5,246 bases of DNA from contig PSPB01000050.1 of NCBI GenBank assembly GCA_003193815.1, forward strand, positions 1-5,246, given 5' to 3'. Under the pieces are notes generated by a model. The model had not been told where the DNA came from and searched no databases. It worked only from the letters and a program-made list of their open reading frames with translations. Source of the DNA: Methanobacteriota archaeon. Lineage in GTDB: Archaea > Thermoplasmatota > Poseidoniia > MGIII > CG-Epi1. Positions 5,192-5,246 of this stretch are shown here, piece by piece. Both the position numbers and the translations under genes were made by a program. The number at the start of each line of letters is the position of its first letter. Positions within the stretch are counted from its first letter, which is position 1.

Positions 5192-5246
5192 TTCGACACA
5201 TGATTCCCAAGCGCATCTGCAGCATCGACTTCGCGCTCATCGGGCC
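5188..5246 (+). CDS. rpoA1: DNA-directed RNA polymerase subunit A', N-terminal fragment (runs off right edge)
   Basis: Nineteen codons are visible, starting at an ATG that overlaps the rpoB stop as ATGA. The segment PKRICSIDFALIGP resembles the conserved opening of archaeal RpoA' (KxIGSIxFGLLSP), the N-terminal part of the largest, catalytic subunit that carries the clamp core and the active-site aspartates further on. The second residue of the SI pair is preceded by Cys where Gly is common. A perfect GGAGG seven bases upstream supports this start; a second in-frame ATG follows four codons later. The call rests on the short match and on the conserved position after rpoB in the archaeal rpoH-rpoB-rpoA' cluster. 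Confidence 0.9.
   Translation, partial: MIRHMIPKRICSIDFALIG

Overview
The window is archaeal. The order rpoH - rpoB - rpoA' on the + strand is the conserved archaeal RNA polymerase gene cluster, and RpoH (the counterpart of the Rpb5 C-terminal domain) does not occur in bacteria. A tRNA-Lys of archaeal type, TATA boxes about 25 bases ahead of expected transcript starts, and a probably leaderless gene agree with this. RpoB is one unsplit chain of 1146 residues, as in Thermoplasma-like and marine Thermoplasmatota lineages and unlike most methanogens and halophiles, where it is split into B'' and B'. With the high GC content, a high-GC Thermoplasmatota relative (marine group II/III type) is my best guess. 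This is inference and the exact lineage cannot be read from the window.

Layout: positions 1-1209 (- strand) hold a two-gene gluconeogenic unit, glpX (class II fructose-1,6-bisphosphatase) followed by the first 78 codons of a class I fructose-bisphosphate aldolase running off the left edge. Positions 1210-1390 are a short divergent intergenic region with a TATA box for each direction and a GC-rich hairpin. A complete tRNA-Lys(UUU) lies at 1391-1464, enclosed by a perfect 17-bp inverted repeat. Only 44 bases separate the tRNA from rpoH (1509-1754, TTG start). rpoB (1751-5191) and rpoA' (5188 to the right edge) follow, each joined to the previous gene by a 4-base ATGA overlap.

Function: the left pair catalyses opposing or consecutive steps at fructose-1,6-bisphosphate, with aldolase making it and GlpX dephosphorylating it. 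Together they do what many archaea do with one bifunctional aldolase/phosphatase. The right half encodes core RNA polymerase. No promoter is evident between the tRNA and rpoH, so the tRNA and the polymerase operon may share a transcript.

Most notable: the inverted repeat around the tRNA, the loss of all four zinc-ligand positions in the RpoB C-terminal zinc ribbon, and a Gly-to-Cys change in the substrate/metal motif of GlpX. I see no defence system, mobile element or CRISPR array.
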